A stretch of 64,000 nt of DNA from Streptomyces tanashiensis (GTDB taxonomy: Bacteria > Actinomycetota > Actinomycetes > Streptomycetales > Streptomycetaceae). The stretch is from the NCBI RefSeq assembly GCF_014648895.1, contig NZ_BMRZ01000007.1, positions 248,001 through 312,000 on the forward strand, read 5' to 3'. Positions within the stretch are counted from its first letter, which is position 1. Each line of letters begins with the position of its first letter. A program made the position numbers and the translations under genes. This document shows, piece by piece, positions 62,241 to 64,000 of the stretch. Under the pieces are notes generated by a model. That model was not told where the DNA came from and ran no database searches. It saw only the letters and a program-made list of their open reading frames with translations.

Positions 62241-64000
62241 ACGCCCCCGCCACCCTCCGGCTCGCCCGGTCCTCACTGCGCGCGCACCGGCGCCGCTTCC
62301 TCGGCACCTTCGCCGCCGTCCTCCTCGGCGTCGCCTTCCTCACCGGCACGCTCGTCATGGGCGACACCCTCCGCGCGAGCTTCGACTCGATGTTCACCGG
62401 TGCCACCCGCGGCACCGACGCCGTCGTCCGCAGCGCCACCACCGTGACCGCCGCCGGCGAGGCCCAGGGCACCCGCGGACCCGTCGACGCCGCCCTCGCC
62501 GAGCGCCTCGCCCGGGTCCCCGGGGTCGCGGCCGCCGCTCCCCGGATCGAGGGCGCGGGCCAGCTCCTCGCCGCCGACGGCACCCCCGTCGGCGGCAAGG
62601 GCCCGCCCACCCTCGCGGGCAACTGGATCGAGGACGACGCCCTCAACCCGTACCGCCTCGCGGAGGGCCGCGAGCCGACCGCCCCCGGCGAGGCCGTCGT
62701 CAACCGGGGCGCGGCGAAGGCGGCCGGTCTCACCGTCGGCGACACGACGGTCCTGCGCACCCCCGACCCGGTGAAGGTCACCGTCGTCGGCCTGGCCACC
62801 TTCGGCGGCGCGGACGGCATGGGACAGGTCACCTGGACCGGCCTCACCCGCGCCGACGCCGAGAGGTACCTGACGGCGCGCCCGGGGGAGGCGACGAGCA
62901 TCGCCGTACGCGCCGGGCCCGGCGTCTCCCAGGACGAGCTGGTCGCCGCACTGACGCCCGCGCTGCCCGACGGCGTCGAGGCGATCACCGGACAGCGGGC
63001 CGCCGAGGAGAACACCGAGATGGTCTCCGGCCGCTTCCTCGACCTCTTCACCACCTTCCTGCTGGTGTTCAGCGGGGTCGCCGTGCTCGTCTCCGTCTTC
63101 ACCATCCACAACACCTTCGCCGTCCTCGTCGCCCAGCGGACCCGCGAGAACGCCCTCCTGCGCGCCCTCGGCGCCGCCCGCCGCCAGGTCGTCACCGGCA
63201 CCCTCGCCGAGGCCCTCGCCGTCGGCCTGCTCGCCTCCCTCTCCGGGCTCCTCGCCGGGATCGGAGTGGCCGCCGGGCTCCAGGCGCTCTTCCCCGCGGT
63301 CGGCTTCCCCTTCCCCGAGGGCGACCTCGTCGTGGCCGGCACCTCCCTCGCCCTGCCGCTCGGCGTCGGGCTCGCGGTCTGCGCCGGTTCGGCACTCCTG
63401 CCGGCCGTACGCGCCGGGCGCACGGCCCCGCTCGCCGCGCTCCGCGAGACGGACGTGGACGGCTCGGGCACCTCCCGCCGCCGCGCGCTGACCGGGAGCG
63501 CCCTGCTCGCCACCGCCGTCGGCACCGTCCTCGCCGGCGTCCTCGGCACCCCGTCCCTGTGGCTCGCCGCCACCGGGGCGGCGCTCGCCGTCGCCGCGTT
63601 CGTGGTCCTCGGACCGGTCGCGGCCTCCCTCGCCGTACGGATGCTGGGCCGACCGCTGCGCGGCGCCAACCGGGGCCTCGCCCGCCGCAACGCCCTGCGC
63701 AGCCCGGGCCGTACGGCGGCGACGGCCACCGCTCTGATGGTCGGCGTCGCCGTCGTCACCCTCTTCACGGTCTTCGGCGCCTCCCTCAAAGCGACCATGG
63801 ACCGCACCGTCGACCGCTCCTTCGCCGGTGACGTCGCCATCGGCGCGCCCTCGTTCGGCGCGGGCGGCAGCGGGCTCAGCCCCCGCCTCGCCCCGGCCGT
63901 CGCGGCACTGCCCGAGGTCGACACCGCCGTGGGTCTGGGCCGCGGGGTCGCGGAGGTGGACGGCCGGGGCCGCGCGCTCACGGTCACCGACCCGGTCGCG
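62237..64000 (+). CDS. FtsX/MacB-like ABC permease (runs off the window)
   Basis: ATG 62237 overlaps the ATPase stop. The 588 codons visible stay open to the end. Residues 1-60 hold the first membrane helix (FLGTFAAVLLGVAFLTGTLV), followed by a large extracytoplasmic domain (about 60-255), two helices (FTTFLLVFSGVAVLVSVFTI region and beyond), and a second FtsX-like half starting near GRTAATATALMVGVAVVTLF. This is the eight-helix, duplicated FtsX architecture. The C-terminus lies outside. With the ATPase it should form an export or mechanotransmission complex. Confidence 0.93.

Overview
This 64 kb window is very GC-rich, uses many GTG starts, has pervasive third-position G/C and is packed with one-component regulators. 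Together with a Lon-free set of actinobacterial families (mycothiol-type DinB/maleylpyruvate isomerases, DUF6421, DUF6986, DUF5134, NarL/histidine-kinase pairs, SpoIIE-type phosphatases, eukaryote-like Ser/Thr kinases) this points to a chromosome segment of Streptomyces or a close relative. The species assignment is inference. I see no rRNA, tRNA, CRISPR array, prophage, transposase or biosynthetic megasynthase, so this is ordinary chromosome rather than an island.

Layout. 1-8.5 kb holds signalling genes: a Ser/Thr kinase overlapping a helical-repeat protein, then two PAS-GAF-PP2C proteins (the second with a degenerate phosphatase and an intact anti-sigma-type ATPase), interleaved with DinB, molybdate-type TOBE and Lrp genes. 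8.5-17.2 kb holds a TetR, a giant LuxR-type ATPase regulator, an epimerase/MBL pair, a FUSC membrane protein and a lactonase-type propeller. 17.2-26.2 kb holds a CbiX-like protein, a BadF-type sugar kinase, Ung, secreted lectin-like and beta-propeller proteins, an old-yellow-enzyme reductase with a divergent ArsR, a DUF305 lipoprotein and an LVIVD secreted protein. 26.2-34.2 kb holds a TetR, PAP2, M56, DUF5134, GNAT, the DUF6421-SDR-threonine aldolase operon and a transglutaminase-like gene. 34.2-39.7 kb holds a PlsC acyltransferase, thioredoxin, a flavin reductase behind a short HVDL-type leader peptide, etfBA and a DUF6986 aldolase. 39.7-49.3 kb holds a receptor Ser/Thr kinase, a LacI/ROK sugar pair, a 59-residue conserved-looking small protein, a P-loop/Nudix fusion, an MBL hydrolase, an M20 dipeptidase and a geranylgeranyl-reductase-type flavoprotein. 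49.3-64 kb is a run of regulator/target pairs: Ddn-like reductase/TetR, a NarL two-component system, DHA2 exporter/MarR, MFS/ROK, SRPBCC/methyltransferase, DUF4865/TetR, and a SHOCT-ABC ATPase-FtsX permease operon that leaves the window.

How it works together. Most regulators sit divergently beside one target gene, and the short intergenic spaces carry clear inverted repeats that overlap -10/-35 boxes. The best are the twin ArsR-side palindromes at 23335-23384, the LacI palindrome at 42950, the four-TGCA array at 54312-54336, and the TetR sites at 9131, 49906/49958 and 60976. A second theme is start-codon architecture: at least ten genes have a TANNNT box 6-8 nt before the start codon and no Shine-Dalgarno sequence, the signature of leaderless mRNAs. 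One response regulator instead begins in a six-copy 15-bp repeat that regenerates a Shine-Dalgarno/start-codon pair in every unit. The most unusual items are that start-codon array, the degenerate phosphatase/anti-sigma protein, the leader peptide before the flavin reductase, the terminator that doubles as a leaderless promoter at 33556-33612, and the DUF6421 operon.
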